From: Antarcticimicrobium sediminis
GTDB lineage: Bacteria > Pseudomonadota > Alphaproteobacteria > Rhodobacterales > Rhodobacteraceae
DNA length: 64,000 nucleotides
Reading direction: 5' to 3'
NCBI RefSeq assembly: GCF_004348975.1
Contig: NZ_SMFP01000012.1
Span: 62,001-126,000 of the forward strand
Under the pieces are notes generated by a model. It was not told the DNA's origin. It made no database searches and saw only the letters and a list, made by a program, of their open reading frames with translations. The translations under genes were made by a program, and so were the position numbers. Of the stretch, positions 40,804-49,962 are shown one piece after another. Numbering within the stretch: the stretch's first letter is position 1; each line of letters begins with the position of its first letter.

Positions 40804-41172
40804 ATGCGCAACGCGGCCCTCGTATTGGGGATTATCGCCGGGGTAACCGGGATGATCGTGGGGTTCTTCAGCTATGGCTATACCGCCGCAGTCGAACATT
40901 TTGGCACGATCGACGGGCTGGCCGAGCAGGTGCTCGATGTGCAACTGATCCGCGTGACCTCGGTTCTGGCGCCGATGTTGGCGATCGCCGGGGGTGCGAT
41001 GGCGCGTGCGCGGGCGCTATGGGGCGGGATTTTGCTGCTGCTTTCGGCGGCAGGGATGTACCATGCCTTTGGCTTCAATGTTTTCACCATGTTCCCGATT
41101 GCATTCGCGGGGCTGGCGGGGGTGCTGGCGCTGGCCGCCGGTAAGCCGGACGAGCCCAAGGCGCATTTCTGA
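40804..41172 (+). CDS. Small inner-membrane protein, unknown
   Basis: This 122-residue protein has four hydrophobic segments (AALVLGIIAGVTGMIVGFF, VTSVLAPMLAIAGGAM, LWGGILLLLSAAGMY, FPIAFAGLAGVLALAAG) and a short polar tail. CAGGAGG sits 9-10 nt before ATG 40804, so this start is preferred over the GTG at 40774. No family is recognised. Confidence 0.72.
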   Translation: MRNAALVLGIIAGVTGMIVGFFSYGYTAAVEHFGTIDGLAEQVLDVQLIRVTSVLAPMLAIAGGAMARARALWGGILLLLSAAGMYHAFGFNVFTMFPIAFAGLAGVLALAAGKPDEPKAHF

Positions 41173-41226
41173 GACGGCTCAGGCCGAGTAAACACACCCG
41201 GCCAAGCCTCTTCAGGACGCGTGCGC

Positions 41227-41790
41227 TCAGGCCCAAGCCGGTGCCATGCGGCGGCGCAGAAGCGCGTCCAGTGACAGCGTGCCGGCGCCCTTGATTACCG
41301 GTATGGCCAGCAGCACGACCCAGAACAGGCGCTGATCCAGCAGGGTGCCGTCGGGCATCCGGTCGAACCAGACGCCGATGGTGGCCGCATCCGTCATCCC
41401 GTGTCCGTATATATCGGTCAGCGTTTGCAGCAGGACAAAGCCGATCATGCCAAGCGCGGCCAGCCGGGTGAACAGGCCAAGAACGATCATCGCTGGCAGC
41501 AGGAATTCGGCCCAGGTGCCCAGTGTCACCATCAGCCAATGCAGCACCGAAAGCTGCGAGGCGTCATAGCCGACCGCTTCCAACTGGCGGGGAAAGATCT
41601 GCGCATAGGCCCCGGTCGAGGGGCGCAGCAGGCCCAGCGGCCCGTCGCCCAGTTTGGTCAGCGCCGAGGCCCAGTAATAGCCCAGCAGCGTGGCGGCAAA
41701 GGCGAGCCGCGCCAGCAGCGGCAGGATCTCGTTTCCGGCGCGGTCCAGTGCGCCGAAAACAGAATGGTGAAGGCGGATCAATGGCTGCAT
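41227..41790 (-). CDS. DoxX-family membrane protein of the bufferin operon
   Basis: A 187-residue membrane protein with DoxX-like topology (about four helices). LARLAFAATLLGYYWASALTKL is the family's first helix pair with the conserved GxxxxxS/AxxKL pattern. DoxX proteins are predicted quinone-linked redox proteins. It is the last gene of the operon, starting 3 bp after the stop of the DUF2063-type gene. DoxX proteins recur with DUF692/DUF2063/DUF2282 genes in other Proteobacteria, which supports a shared role, possibly redox supply for peptide maturation or export. Confidence 0.88.
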   Translation of the reverse strand: MQPLIRLHHSVFGALDRAGNEILPLLARLAFAATLLGYYWASALTKLGDGPLGLLRPSTGAYAQIFPRQLEAVGYDASQLSVLHWLMVTLGTWAEFLLPAMIVLGLFTRLAALGMIGFVLLQTLTDIYGHGMTDAATIGVWFDRMPDGTLLDQRLFWVVLLAIPVIKGAGTLSLDALLRRRMAPAWA

Positions 41791-41793
41791 TCG

Positions 41794-42549
41794 TTATCGC
41801 TCCGGTATGAGGTCGGTGATCGCGCCGCCCTGCAACAACAGGGTCAGCACCGGCGTAAGGTCGAAATCGGGGGCCTCAGTGCGGGCGGCATCCTCGGCCG
41901 CGCTCCAGCTTTGGCCTGCTTGCAGCGTGGCGATCCATGCGGCCCCGCCGGGGGGCAGAAGGTGCGGCGCGGGATCGAAATCGGGGCGCGTGATCAGCAT
42001 GTCTTGCGGCTCTGTGCGGGGCTGGGGCGCGCCGGGCTCCAACGCATAGCGCCAGATGTCGTGGATCGGCCAAGGCGCACGCAGCAGGCGCAGCGCTGGG
42101 GCCAAGGTCAGGCGGGCTGTCAACAAGGTTTCGGGCGCGGTCTGGCCCAGCCGCTCTGGTGTGATCGGGGTGGCATCGGCGGCGTGATAGGCGTGGCGCA
42201 GTGCCAGTTCCAGACGGGCCACATCGGCGAGATAGCCCAGATGCGCGAGTTGTTCGAGCCCGGCGAGAAAGTCGGGGAAGGCGGCACCATATAGCATCAA
42301 CCGGGGCGTGCGCGGCGGGTGCGCGCGCAGGAAAAGGCCCGCGACCCCATCCATATTGGTCTTGCCCAGCAGGCTTGAGATGGCCGGAAATCCCTCGTGC
42401 AGCGCGTCGGTCAGCGAGGCGGCGACATTGTTGCGGTACACATCAAAGCGGCACCCGGCGGGGCGCGCGGCGCTGTCGTGCAGGCCCGTTGGCACCGGTT
42501 GGTCGGCGTCCAGCAGGGCGGCGCGGAATTCGGTCTCGCTTACGCGCAT
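41794..42549 (-). CDS. bufC: DUF2063/HvfC-type partner protein of the bufferin operon
   Basis: A 251-residue cytosolic protein labelled as a DUF2063 (HvfC/BufC) family member. [29 protein letters not shown] lies in the N-terminal domain, [25 protein letters not shown] follows, and [20 protein letters not shown] holds the conserved family helix (D-x-A-x-L-E). Such proteins bind the precursor and assist the DUF692 enzyme. Its start overlaps the bufB stop by 10 bp, so both are made together. Divergence of the C-terminal half (about 100 residues) is usual. Confidence 0.88.
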   Translation of the reverse strand: MRVSETEFRAALLDADQPVPTGLHDSAARPAGCRFDVYRNNVAASLTDALHEGFPAISSLLGKTNMDGVAGLFLRAHPPRTPRLMLYGAAFPDFLAGLEQLAHLGYLADVARLELALRHAYHAADATPITPERLGQTAPETLLTARLTLAPALRLLRAPWPIHDIWRYALEPGAPQPRTEPQDMLITRPDFDPAPHLLPPGGAAWIATLQAGQSWSAAEDAARTEAPDFDLTPVLTLLLQGGAITDLIPER

Positions 42550-43403
42550 GCGGGCACCTCTTGCAGGGCGACACGGGCGCGGTCGGCCTCAGTCTCCAGC
42601 ACGGGCCAGTCGGGCACGTCATTGTCCCATTCTATCAGTAGCGGGCGCGGCCCCGAGCGGGCCAGCGTATAGTCGAGCAGCGCCCAGACCGGATCGGCCA
42701 CCTCGCGCCCATGGCTGTCGATCAGCAGTGGTGCGCCGTGATCGTCGGCTTGGGTGTCATGGCCGCCGAGATGGATCTCGCCCACCGGATCAAGCGGGAA
42801 GGCGTCGATATAGCCCTGCGGTGAGAAATTCAGATTGGTGGCCGACACGAAGACGTTGTTCACGTCCAGCAGCAGACCACAGCCGGTGCGGCGGGCGATT
42901 TCGGCCAAAAAATCGGGTTCGGACCAAGTGCTTTCGGCAAAGGCGAGATAGCTGGAAGGGTTCTCCAGCAACATGCGGCGGCCAAGCGTGGTTTGCACCT
43001 GATCGATATGATCGGCGACACGGGCCAGCGTGGCATCGGTATAGGGCAGCGGCAGCAGATCGTTCAGAAAGGCCTCGTCGTGGCTGGACCACGCCAGATG
43101 TTCGGAAAAGCTGGCGGGATTGAGCCAATCGCACAGCTGTTTCAGCCGGGCCAGATGATCGCGATCCAGCGCGCCTTCGCCGCCGATCGACAGGCCGACG
43201 CCATGGACCGAGATCGGAAAGCTTTGCGCGAGGTGGCGCAGTTGCGCCAGCGGGCGGCCGCCATCGCCCATGTAGTTCTCGGCGTGGATTTCAAGCCAGC
43301 TCACCGCACTGGGAGCATCGCAAAGCGCCGTGAAATGCTGCGGCTTGTAGCCGATGCCTGCGGCGTTGGGCAGGCGTGCGGGTTGGGCGGTCTGGTCCAG
43401 CAT
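42540..43403 (-). CDS. bufB: DUF692/MNIO-family bufferin maturase
   Basis: A 287-residue TIM-barrel enzyme of the multinuclear non-haem iron oxidase (MNIO, DUF692) family. The likely metal ligands are visible in [61 protein letters not shown] and [10 protein letters not shown], matching the spaced His/Glu/Asp/Asn pattern of the family. MNIO enzymes modify precursor-peptide residues, often cysteine, to oxazolone/thioamide or thiooxazole products. The likely substrate is the Cys-containing peptide encoded just upstream. GGGAGCGATCCC precedes ATG 43403. Confidence 0.92.
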   Translation of the reverse strand: MLDQTAQPARLPNAAGIGYKPQHFTALCDAPSAVSWLEIHAENYMGDGGRPLAQLRHLAQSFPISVHGVGLSIGGEGALDRDHLARLKQLCDWLNPASFSEHLAWSSHDEAFLNDLLPLPYTDATLARVADHIDQVQTTLGRRMLLENPSSYLAFAESTWSEPDFLAEIARRTGCGLLLDVNNVFVSATNLNFSPQGYIDAFPLDPVGEIHLGGHDTQADDHGAPLLIDSHGREVADPVWALLDYTLARSGPRPLLIEWDNDVPDWPVLETEADRARVALQEVPACA

Positions 43404-43427
43404 GGGATCGCTCCCGAGGGGAAAGAT

Positions 43428-43470
43428 TGGGAAAAGGAAAGTCGGGCGGCGCGCACAGGGGCGCCGCCCG
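43428..43470 (-). terminator. Intercistronic hairpin between bufA and bufB
   Basis: CGGGCGGCGC (43443-43452) is perfectly complementary to GCGCCGCCCG (43461-43470) with an 8-nt loop. On the transcribed minus strand it is followed by ACTTTCCTTTT, a T-rich but interrupted tract. This could be a partial terminator/attenuator or a stability element giving more precursor than enzyme. Confidence 0.65.
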
Positions 43471-43484
43471 GGGGCGTGTTGCCC

Positions 43485-43790
43485 TTATGCGGGCACGTCG
43501 CGGGCCAGCGGCTCCAACGAACCGGCGCGCGCGGTGCCGTCCATCATGGCCGGCAGCTCCATCGAGGTGCAGGTGCCTTCGTCGACCAGCTTCCAGGAGT
43601 TGCCCTGATAGTCGACCTTGGAGGTGCCGGCGCAGGTTGTACCGGCCCCTGCGGCGCAGTCGTTCTGTCCGGCCATCGCCACGCCGTAGCATTTTTCCTT
43701 GGCTTGGGCCGAGGCGCTGTGGGTGGTGGCGGCGGTCATGGCTGCGGCAACGGCGCCGGCAACGGCGAGGGTCTTCAGAGTGGTGTTCAT
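43485..43790 (-). CDS. bufA: Bufferin-type precursor peptide (DUF2282)
   Basis: A 101-residue precursor with a Sec-type signal peptide ([20 protein letters not shown], ending about ASA at residue 28). The mature part has four cysteines: C34 in [15 protein letters not shown]45, C53 in [15 protein letters not shown] and C74 in DEGTCTS. The EKCYGxxxxGxNDC...CAGTS...DxQGxxW pattern is the DUF2282 signature. Modified DUF2282 peptides (bufferins) chelate copper and protect cells from it. GGAGG precedes ATG 43790 with a short spacer. It is the first gene of the operon, followed by maturase, partner and DoxX genes. That the peptide is modified here is inferred from family and neighbours. Confidence 0.9.
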   Translation of the reverse strand: MNTTLKTLAVAGAVAAAMTAATTHSASAQAKEKCYGVAMAGQNDCAAGAGTTCAGTSKVDYQGNSWKLVDEGTCTSMELPAMMDGTARAGSLEPLARDVPA

Positions 43791-44010
43791 TGCGAGTCCT
43801 CCAGAAATGAATTCAACAGTAGTCGTATGTCGCAGGAGGACTGTAGCGCGGCGGGGCTGATTTGGGGAATTCACGTCGGCGTGCGTCACGCCCGTGTCAG
43901 GATACGTGAGCGAAACGAAGCCTTTCGGGCCTGAAATCGGTGGAAACCCGCCAAAATGTTGCATTCCGACCCGGTTCAAGGGCCGGAATGCAGGATCAGG
44001 GCGGGAAATG

Positions 44011-45957
44011 TTACAAAAGATCCGGCGGTGTCGCCTCAAGGCCGAGCGCCTTTGTAACATCTTCGAGCGAGTGGACCGCGGTTTGTTTCTCGCCCAGACG
44101 GCGCAGCGTCACGGTGCGCTCTTCGACCTCACGATGTCCAAGGGCAAGGATCACCGGCACTTTGGCGACCGAATGTTCGCGGACCTTGTAGTTGATCTTT
44201 TCGTTGCGAATATCGGCCTCGGCCCGGACACCGACAGCTTGCAGTGCGGCGACCACCTCGGCCACGTAATCATCAGCCTCGGAGGTGATCGAGGCCACCA
44301 CGACCTGACGCGGAGCCAGCCAGAACGGCAGCTTGCCGGCGTGTTCCTCGATCAGGATGCCGATGAAGCGCTCGAAACTGCCCAAGGTGGCGCGGTGCAG
44401 CATGACCGGGCGATGCTTGGCGCCATCGGTGCCGATATAGGTGGCGTCCAGCCGCTCGGGCAGCACGAAATCCACCTGCAAGGTGCCACATTGCCAGTCG
44501 CGCCCGATGGCGTCGGTCAGCACGAACTCCAGTTTGGGGCCGTAAAAGGCGCCTTCACCGGGGTTCAGCTCGATATCGTTGGTCACCTTTTGGGTGGCCG
44601 ACAGCAGCGCCGCTTCCGCGCGGTCCCAGACCTCGTCCGAGCCGGCGCGCATATCGGGGCGGTCGGAGAACTTGATCTTGTAGCTGGCAAAGCCGAGGTC
44701 GCGATAGACGTCGCTGAGAAAGGCGATGAACTTCTCGGTCTCGGACGCGATCTGATCCTCGGTGCAGAAGATATGCGCATCATCCTGGGTAAAGCCGCGC
44801 ACCCGCATGATACCATGCAGCGCGCCCGAGGGCTCATAGCGGTTGCACGACCCGAATTCGGCCATGCGCAACGGCAGTTCGCGATAGGATTTCAGCCCCT
44901 GTTTGAAGATCTCGACATGGCAGGGGCAGTTCATCGGCTTGAGTGCGTTGACGGTTTTCTCGCGCGCGTGCTCTTCGTCGACCTCGACGATGAACATGTG
45001 CTCCTGGTATTTCTCCCAGTGACCCGAGGCTTCCCACAGCTTGCGATCCACGACTTGCGGCGTGTTCACCTCGACATAGCCGCCGCGTTTCTGCTGGCGA
45101 CGCATGTAGTCTTGCAAGGTGGTATAGATGGTCCAGCCATTGGGGTGCCAGAACACTTGACCCGGGGCCTCTTCCTGCATGTGGAACAGGTCCATCTCGC
45201 GGCCCAGCTTGCGGTGGTCGCGCTTGGCGGCCTCTTCCAGCATATGCAGATAGGCCTTGAGCTTTTCCTTGTTCTGGAAGGCGACGCCATAGATCCGCTG
45301 CAACATCTCGCGATTACTGTCACCGCGCCAATAGGCGCCGGCGATGCTCATCAGCTTGAACGAATCGCCGGGCAGCTGTCCGGTATTCTGCAGGTGCGGA
45401 CCGCGGCAAAGATCCTGCCAATGGCCGTGCCAATACATGCGCAGGGGCTCATTGCCGGGGATCGCCTCGACCAGTTCGACCTTGTAGGGTTCGTTGTTGG
45501 CCTCGTAATATTCGATCGCGCGGGCGCGGTCCCAGATCTCGGTCGTGACCGGATCACGGCGGTTGATGATTTCTTTCATCTTCTTTTCGATCACGGCGAG
45601 GTCTTCGGGCGTAAAGGGCTCGTCGCGGTCGAAATCATAGTACCAGCCGTTTTCGATCACCGGGCCGATGGTGACCTTGGTGCCGGGCCAGATCTCTTGC
45701 ACGGCGCGGGCCATGATATGGGCCAGATCGTGGCGGATCAGCTCAAGCGCCTGCGGCTCGTCCTTCAGGGTATGGATGGCGATCTTGGCATCCGCTTGCA
45801 TCGGCCACTGCAGATCCCAGTGCTGGCCGTTCACGGTGGCGCTGATCGCCTTCTTGCCCAGCGAGGTGGAGATCTCTGACGCCACCTGCGCAGGCGTGAT
45901 GCCGGCGTCGAAGTTGCGCGAATTGCCATCGGGAAAGGTGAGTGAGATTTGGGCCAT
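44011..45957 (-). CDS. thrS: Threonine-tRNA ligase
   Basis: A 648-residue class II synthetase. The order is TGS domain ([18 protein letters not shown]), editing domain with the HDLAH motif (family HxxxH), catalytic core with motif 1, the zinc-binding PMNCPCH, motif 2 ([17 protein letters not shown]), motif 3 ([20 protein letters not shown]), and the anticodon-binding domain ([19 protein letters not shown]). It charges tRNA-Thr. ATG 45957 is preferred over the GTG at 45966 because GAGGAG sits well spaced before it. It is downstream of nothing on this strand and stands alone. Confidence 0.97.
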   Translation of the reverse strand: MAQISLTFPDGNSRNFDAGITPAQVASEISTSLGKKAISATVNGQHWDLQWPMQADAKIAIHTLKDEPQALELIRHDLAHIMARAVQEIWPGTKVTIGPVIENGWYYDFDRDEPFTPEDLAVIEKKMKEIINRRDPVTTEIWDRARAIEYYEANNEPYKVELVEAIPGNEPLRMYWHGHWQDLCRGPHLQNTGQLPGDSFKLMSIAGAYWRGDSNREMLQRIYGVAFQNKEKLKAYLHMLEEAAKRDHRKLGREMDLFHMQEEAPGQVFWHPNGWTIYTTLQDYMRRQQKRGGYVEVNTPQVVDRKLWEASGHWEKYQEHMFIVEVDEEHAREKTVNALKPMNCPCHVEIFKQGLKSYRELPLRMAEFGSCNRYEPSGALHGIMRVRGFTQDDAHIFCTEDQIASETEKFIAFLSDVYRDLGFASYKIKFSDRPDMRAGSDEVWDRAEAALLSATQKVTNDIELNPGEGAFYGPKLEFVLTDAIGRDWQCGTLQVDFVLPERLDATYIGTDGAKHRPVMLHRATLGSFERFIGILIEEHAGKLPFWLAPRQVVVASITSEADDYVAEVVAALQAVGVRAEADIRNEKINYKVREHSVAKVPVILALGHREVEERTVTLRRLGEKQTAVHSLEDVTKALGLEATPPDLL

Positions 45958-46122
45958 GTCTGGCACTCCTCGTCAGTTTGGCGCCCACGGAACGCCCGGT
46001 TGCGGGTTATGGTGTAGGGGTCATCTGGCAGGCGAGCGGGGCCAAGTCAAGATGGGTGCGGCATTGCGTCTTGGGTTGAGTGCGGCGGCGGCGTTGCCGT
46101 CGGGGGCGAGCGGCGCGCGCCA

Positions 46123-47055
46123 TCACCCCAGCACGTAAAGCCAGAACCACACGGTGAGCGCCGAGGCCCCGGTGGCGATCAGCACGGAAGAGGCAGCCAC
46201 CCGTTTCGCCCGCCCGTACATATTGGCAAAGATATAGGCGTTCACCCCCGGCGCCATCGAGGCCGTCAGCACGCCCGAGCGGAACAGATCCTGCGGCAAG
46301 CCCGTTGCGCGCCCCAGCATCCATGTGAGGGCCGGATGCACCAGCAGCGCCAGCGCGCAGACCATCGCGATGGCGCGCAGGTCGCCTTCGGGACGGTATT
46401 GCACCAGCACGCCCCCCAGCGCGAACAGCGCAGTGGGCAGGGCGGCGCGGGTGATCAGCCCGAGCGCATCGTTCACCGCGCCGGGCACGGCGATGCCGGT
46501 GAGGTTGACGATAAAGCCCAGCAGGATCGCAAGGATCAGCGTATTGCGGAACATCGCGGTCAGCACCGCGCGGGCGGTGTGACGACCGCCGCGCCCGTGG
46601 TTGCGCACGATCTCCATCGCGGTGATGCCGACGCCGTAGCAAAACGGCGAGTGAAAGGCGATGATGGCGTAGTTGCCGGTCAGGCTGTCGGGGCCGTAGG
46701 CGCGTTCGGTGATCGGCAGGCCCATCAGCACCGAGTTGGAAAACAGGCAACAAAAGCCGATGGCGACGCAATCTTCCCAGTCGCGGTTGAACAGCAGCCG
46801 CGCCCCCACAATCCCGAGGCCGAAACAGGACAGCGCCCCGGTGTAGAAACTGATCAGCAGTCGCGGGTCCAGCCCGGCGCGCAGGTCGATGTGCGATATC
46901 GCCGAGAACAGCAGGCAGGGCACGGCAAAGCTTTGGGCAAAGCGCATCAGCCCGTCGACATGGCTGGACTGAAAGTACCCCGCCCGCGTGGCGGCATAGC
47001 CAGCGCCGATCACCAGAAAGACCGGCAGGATCACGTCGATCAGGGCTTGGATCAT
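46123..47055 (-). CDS. AEC-family (auxin efflux carrier-like) transporter
   Basis: This 310-residue inner-membrane protein has about ten transmembrane helices. DVILPVFLVIGAGY at the N-terminus, FAQSFAVPCLLFSAIS, FSNSVLMGLPITERAYG (the conserved N-x-x-x-M/L-G-L-P loop) and APGVNAYIFANMYG (family A-P-x-A/G-x-x-x-Y) identify the AEC family. Bacterial members move malate, malonate or amino-acid-like anions. The substrate is unknown. It lies last in the tatD-MBL-AEC run. Confidence 0.9.
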   Translation of the reverse strand: MIQALIDVILPVFLVIGAGYAATRAGYFQSSHVDGLMRFAQSFAVPCLLFSAISHIDLRAGLDPRLLISFYTGALSCFGLGIVGARLLFNRDWEDCVAIGFCCLFSNSVLMGLPITERAYGPDSLTGNYAIIAFHSPFCYGVGITAMEIVRNHGRGGRHTARAVLTAMFRNTLILAILLGFIVNLTGIAVPGAVNDALGLITRAALPTALFALGGVLVQYRPEGDLRAIAMVCALALLVHPALTWMLGRATGLPQDLFRSGVLTASMAPGVNAYIFANMYGRAKRVAASSVLIATGASALTVWFWLYVLG

Positions 47056-47119
47056 CCTGCGGTGCGCCTGCGGTGGGGTCGGGACGCCTCCGGCGGGAGT
47101 ATTTGCAACAAGAAGAAGA

Positions 47120-47929
47120 TCATGGGGCCGGGAAGGGCAGCCGGATCACCATGCCGTCATAAGCCGGGATGATATGGTCCGGCGTCTCGTCGGCGAGGGT
47201 GTCATGGTCCAGGTCGATATGCAGGTTGGTTAGCACCGCCTGTTTCGGGGCGGCGCGTTCGATCCACTCCAGCGATTGCGCCAGGTGCGAATGGGTCGGG
47301 TGCGGGGTGCGGCGCAGGGTGTCGAGCACCCAGACGTCGAGATCCTGCAACTCGTCCCAAGCCTTGTCATAGATTTCGGCCACGTCAGGCAGATAGGCCA
47401 GCCCGGCAATGCGGAACCCCAGCGCGTCAATCGAGCCATGGCCAACCGTAAAGGGGCGGAACGGGATCGGCCCGCCGGGGCCGGTGACCTCAAACGGGCC
47501 CTTGATGGTCCGCAAATCGAGGATCGGCGGATAGGGCGAGCCCTCGGGTTGGACGAAGGCATAGCCGAACCGGCTCAGCAGCGCGTTCTGGGTGTCGCCA
47601 TCGGCCCAGACCGGCACCCGGGCGCGCATGTTGAAGACGATCATGCGCAGATCGTCGATGCCATGCACGTGATCGGCATGGGAATGGGTATAAAGCACCC
47701 CGTCGAGCCGCCCGGTGCCGGTGTCGAGCAACTGGCTGCGCATATCGGGGCTGGTGTCGATCAGCACGCTGGTGGTGCCCTCGGGGCCGTCGCGTTCGAC
47801 CAACATCGAACAGCGTCGGCGGCTGTTGCGCGGGTTTTGCGGGTCGCAATCGCCCCAGTGCCCGCCGAGGCGAGGCACCCCGCCGGAAGAGCCACAGCCG
47901 AGGATGGTAAAGCGCAACCCCTCGGTCAT
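47120..47929 (-). CDS. MBL-fold metallohydrolase, PhnP-like
   Basis: A 269-residue metallo-beta-lactamase-fold hydrolase. LGCGSSGGVPRLGGHWGDCDP opens it, THSHADHVHGIDDLR is the HxHxDH metal site, and TVGHGSIDALGFRI and LTNLHIDLDHDTL provide further His/Asp ligands. The CGSSxGVPR...CxxxxPxNxRxR pattern matches the PhnP/cyclic phosphodiesterase group. Its ATG overlaps the tatD stop by 4 nt, so the two are co-translated; tatD plus this protein is a conserved alphaproteobacterial pair. Confidence 0.92.
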   Translation of the reverse strand: MTEGLRFTILGCGSSGGVPRLGGHWGDCDPQNPRNSRRRCSMLVERDGPEGTTSVLIDTSPDMRSQLLDTGTGRLDGVLYTHSHADHVHGIDDLRMIVFNMRARVPVWADGDTQNALLSRFGYAFVQPEGSPYPPILDLRTIKGPFEVTGPGGPIPFRPFTVGHGSIDALGFRIAGLAYLPDVAEIYDKAWDELQDLDVWVLDTLRRTPHPTHSHLAQSLEWIERAAPKQAVLTNLHIDLDHDTLADETPDHIIPAYDGMVIRLPFPAP

Positions 47930-48756
47930 GCCGTCACCCCGTAGGCGGCGACCTTGGTGAACAGGCGGTCGAAATTGTCCTGGGTCCGGGCCGCGAAGTC
48001 GGCGTAGTCGAGGCCAAAGGCCTCGGCCCCGACCCGGGCGGTCAGGGCCGAGAACGCCGGTTCGTTGCGTTTGCCGCGATGGGGCGGCGGCGCAAGATAG
48101 GGCGAGTCGGTCTCGACCAGAATGCGATCCAGCGGCGCGGCGGCGAAGATCGCGCGCAGATCGGTGCTTTTGGGAAAGGCGGCGATGCCCGACATCGACA
48201 GGTAAAACCCAAGGTCAAGCGCGGCCTTCGCCAGCGCGGCGGACGAGGAGAAGCAATGCATCACGCAGCCATAGGCGCCGGCGCGGTATTCCTCGGCGAG
48301 GATGCGCGCCATGTCATCATCGGCGGCGCGGGCGTGGATGATCAGCGGCAGCCCGGTCTCGCGGGCGGCCGTGATATGGATGCGCAGGCTTTGTTTCTGC
48401 ACCTCGGCGCTGTCGGCGCTGTAATGGTAGTCGAGCCCGGTTTCACCGATGCCGACGAATTTCGGGTGTTTGGCCAGTGCGATCAGCTCGTCCACCGTGG
48501 CCATCGGCTCTTCCGCCGCGCTCATCGGGTGGGTGCCGGCGGCGTAGAAGACCGGCGCATAGGTTTCGGCAAGCGTGCGCACCGCGGGTTCGTTACGCAG
48601 GCGGGTGCAGATCGACACCATGCGGGTGACCCCGGCGGTGGCGGCGCGGGCGATGACAGCGTCGAGCTGCCCCTCGAAATCGGGGAAATCAAGGTGGCAA
48701 TGGCTATCGGTGATCTGGGCGGTGCTTTGGGGCGGGGTTTGTATGGTCTCGGTCAT
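47926..48756 (-). CDS. tatD: TatD-family metal-dependent deoxyribonuclease
   Basis: This 276-residue TatD/YcfH amidohydrolase has the metal-ligand series DSHCHLDFPDF, EIGETGLDYHY-like IGETGLDYHY, IIHARAADDD, MHCFSSSAALAKAA and VETDSPYLAP. TatD enzymes are Mg-dependent 3'-5' exonucleases acting on DNA ends or D-aminoacyl-tRNA-related substrates. It follows holB after 87 bp, so it may belong to the tmk-holB operon. The 3' end overlaps the MBL gene. Confidence 0.94.
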   Translation of the reverse strand: MTETIQTPPQSTAQITDSHCHLDFPDFEGQLDAVIARAATAGVTRMVSICTRLRNEPAVRTLAETYAPVFYAAGTHPMSAAEEPMATVDELIALAKHPKFVGIGETGLDYHYSADSAEVQKQSLRIHITAARETGLPLIIHARAADDDMARILAEEYRAGAYGCVMHCFSSSAALAKAALDLGFYLSMSGIAAFPKSTDLRAIFAAAPLDRILVETDSPYLAPPPHRGKRNEPAFSALTARVGAEAFGLDYADFAARTQDNFDRLFTKVAAYGVTA

Positions 48757-48843
48757 CGGCTTCCGGTCGGTTTCTGTCCGTCGCGCTGGCGGGTGCAGGG
48801 CAGGTGGCGCAGGGCTGGTGGCGCAGGGCTTGGGGCGCCGGAC

Positions 48844-49962
48844 TTAGCCCGTGGCTGTCTTGTGCATCCTGAAAACCGTATCTAGGACAAGCGCCGCAGG
48901 GTCAAGGTTGACCGCCCGTCCGTGTCGGCTGCGGGCGGTGATTTCGGAGGCGGCCTCGGCCCAGGCGCGGGCGCGGGGCAGGTCGGGTGACAGGCGGGAC
49001 AGGGTTTCGCTTTCGCCGTTGGCGGCCTCGGGCGTGGGGGCGATGCCGGTGGCGCCGGTGCGCGCCAGCCGGGCGAGCGCGGTGTCGATCAGGTCCAGCA
49101 GCAGGTCGAACCGCTCACCGCCACCGCGCTGGGCGGCGGTCTCGGCCAGTGCCAGCGCCCGCGGTCGATCCAGTTGCGGCAGGCTGTTCAGCAGGGCGAT
49201 CAATTCGGTATAAAGCGCCAGACCGTTCAGCGCGCTCAGCCGTAGCGCCGCCCCGACCGACCCGGCAGAGAGCGCCGCCAGATGCGTGGCATCGCCCGGC
49301 AGCGCCACCCCGGCCTGTTCCAACGCGGCGCGCATGTCATCGGGGTTCAACGGACCCAGCCGCAGGGTGCGACAGCGCGAGCGGATGGTCGGCAACAGCC
49401 CCGAGGGCCGGTGCGAAATCAGCAGCAGCGTGGTGCGCGCCGGCGGTTCTTCCAGCATTTTCAACAGCGCGTTGGCGGCGCTCGTGTTCATTTCGTCAGC
49501 GCAATCCACGATCACCACCCGCCGTCCACCATCGGCCGCCGAGAGCCCGAAAAAGCGGTTGAGCGCGCGAATGTCGTCCACCACGATCTCATCGCGCATG
49601 CGGCCGGTCTTTTCGTTGACGCTGCGGGTGATGGCGGCAAGCCCAGGATCAGACCCGGCCAGCAGCCGGTGCGCGACCGGGTGGTCGGGGTCGATCTGCA
49701 GCGTCTCGGGGGGGGGCGGCCCGGCAAAAAGCCCGCCGTCCTGCGGGTCTGGCGTGGCCAGCAGAAAGCGCGCGATGCGCCACGCCAGCGTTGCCTTGCC
49801 GACCCCTCGTGGCCCGGTAAGCAGCCAGCCGTGATGGAGCCGCCCGGAGTTGAACGCGGTGAGAAAGGCCTGTTCCGCGGCATCCTGACCAAACAGCCGG
49901 GGCGTTTCGCGCGGATGCGGTGCGCCTTGCACCTGATCGGTGGGCGGGGGGGTGTCGCTCAT
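48844..49962 (-). CDS. holB: DNA polymerase III subunit delta'
   Basis: A 372-residue clamp-loader subunit. GPRGVGKATLAWRIARFLL is a P-loop with an unusual A for the usual T/S, as is common in delta', which does not hydrolyse ATP. FFGLSAADGGRRVVIVDCADEMNTSAANALLKMLEEPP is the central AAA+ signature, with LISHRPSGLLPTIRSRC (SRC motif). It is co-translated with tmk (ATGA overlap). Confidence 0.94.
   Translation of the reverse strand: MSDTPPPTDQVQGAPHPRETPRLFGQDAAEQAFLTAFNSGRLHHGWLLTGPRGVGKATLAWRIARFLLATPDPQDGGLFAGPPPPETLQIDPDHPVAHRLLAGSDPGLAAITRSVNEKTGRMRDEIVVDDIRALNRFFGLSAADGGRRVVIVDCADEMNTSAANALLKMLEEPPARTTLLLISHRPSGLLPTIRSRCRTLRLGPLNPDDMRAALEQAGVALPGDATHLAALSAGSVGAALRLSALNGLALYTELIALLNSLPQLDRPRALALAETAAQRGGGERFDLLLDLIDTALARLARTGATGIAPTPEAANGESETLSRLSPDLPRARAWAEAASEITARSRHGRAVNLDPAALVLDTVFRMHKTATG

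Noticed and set aside
43791-43900. ECF-sigma-type promoter motif in front of bufA
   Set aside because: Bufferin operons elsewhere are often sigma-factor controlled, but I do not find a clear paired -35/-10 motif of that class here.
43894-45879. A 661-codon plus-strand frame
   Set aside because: Antisense shadow of thrS.
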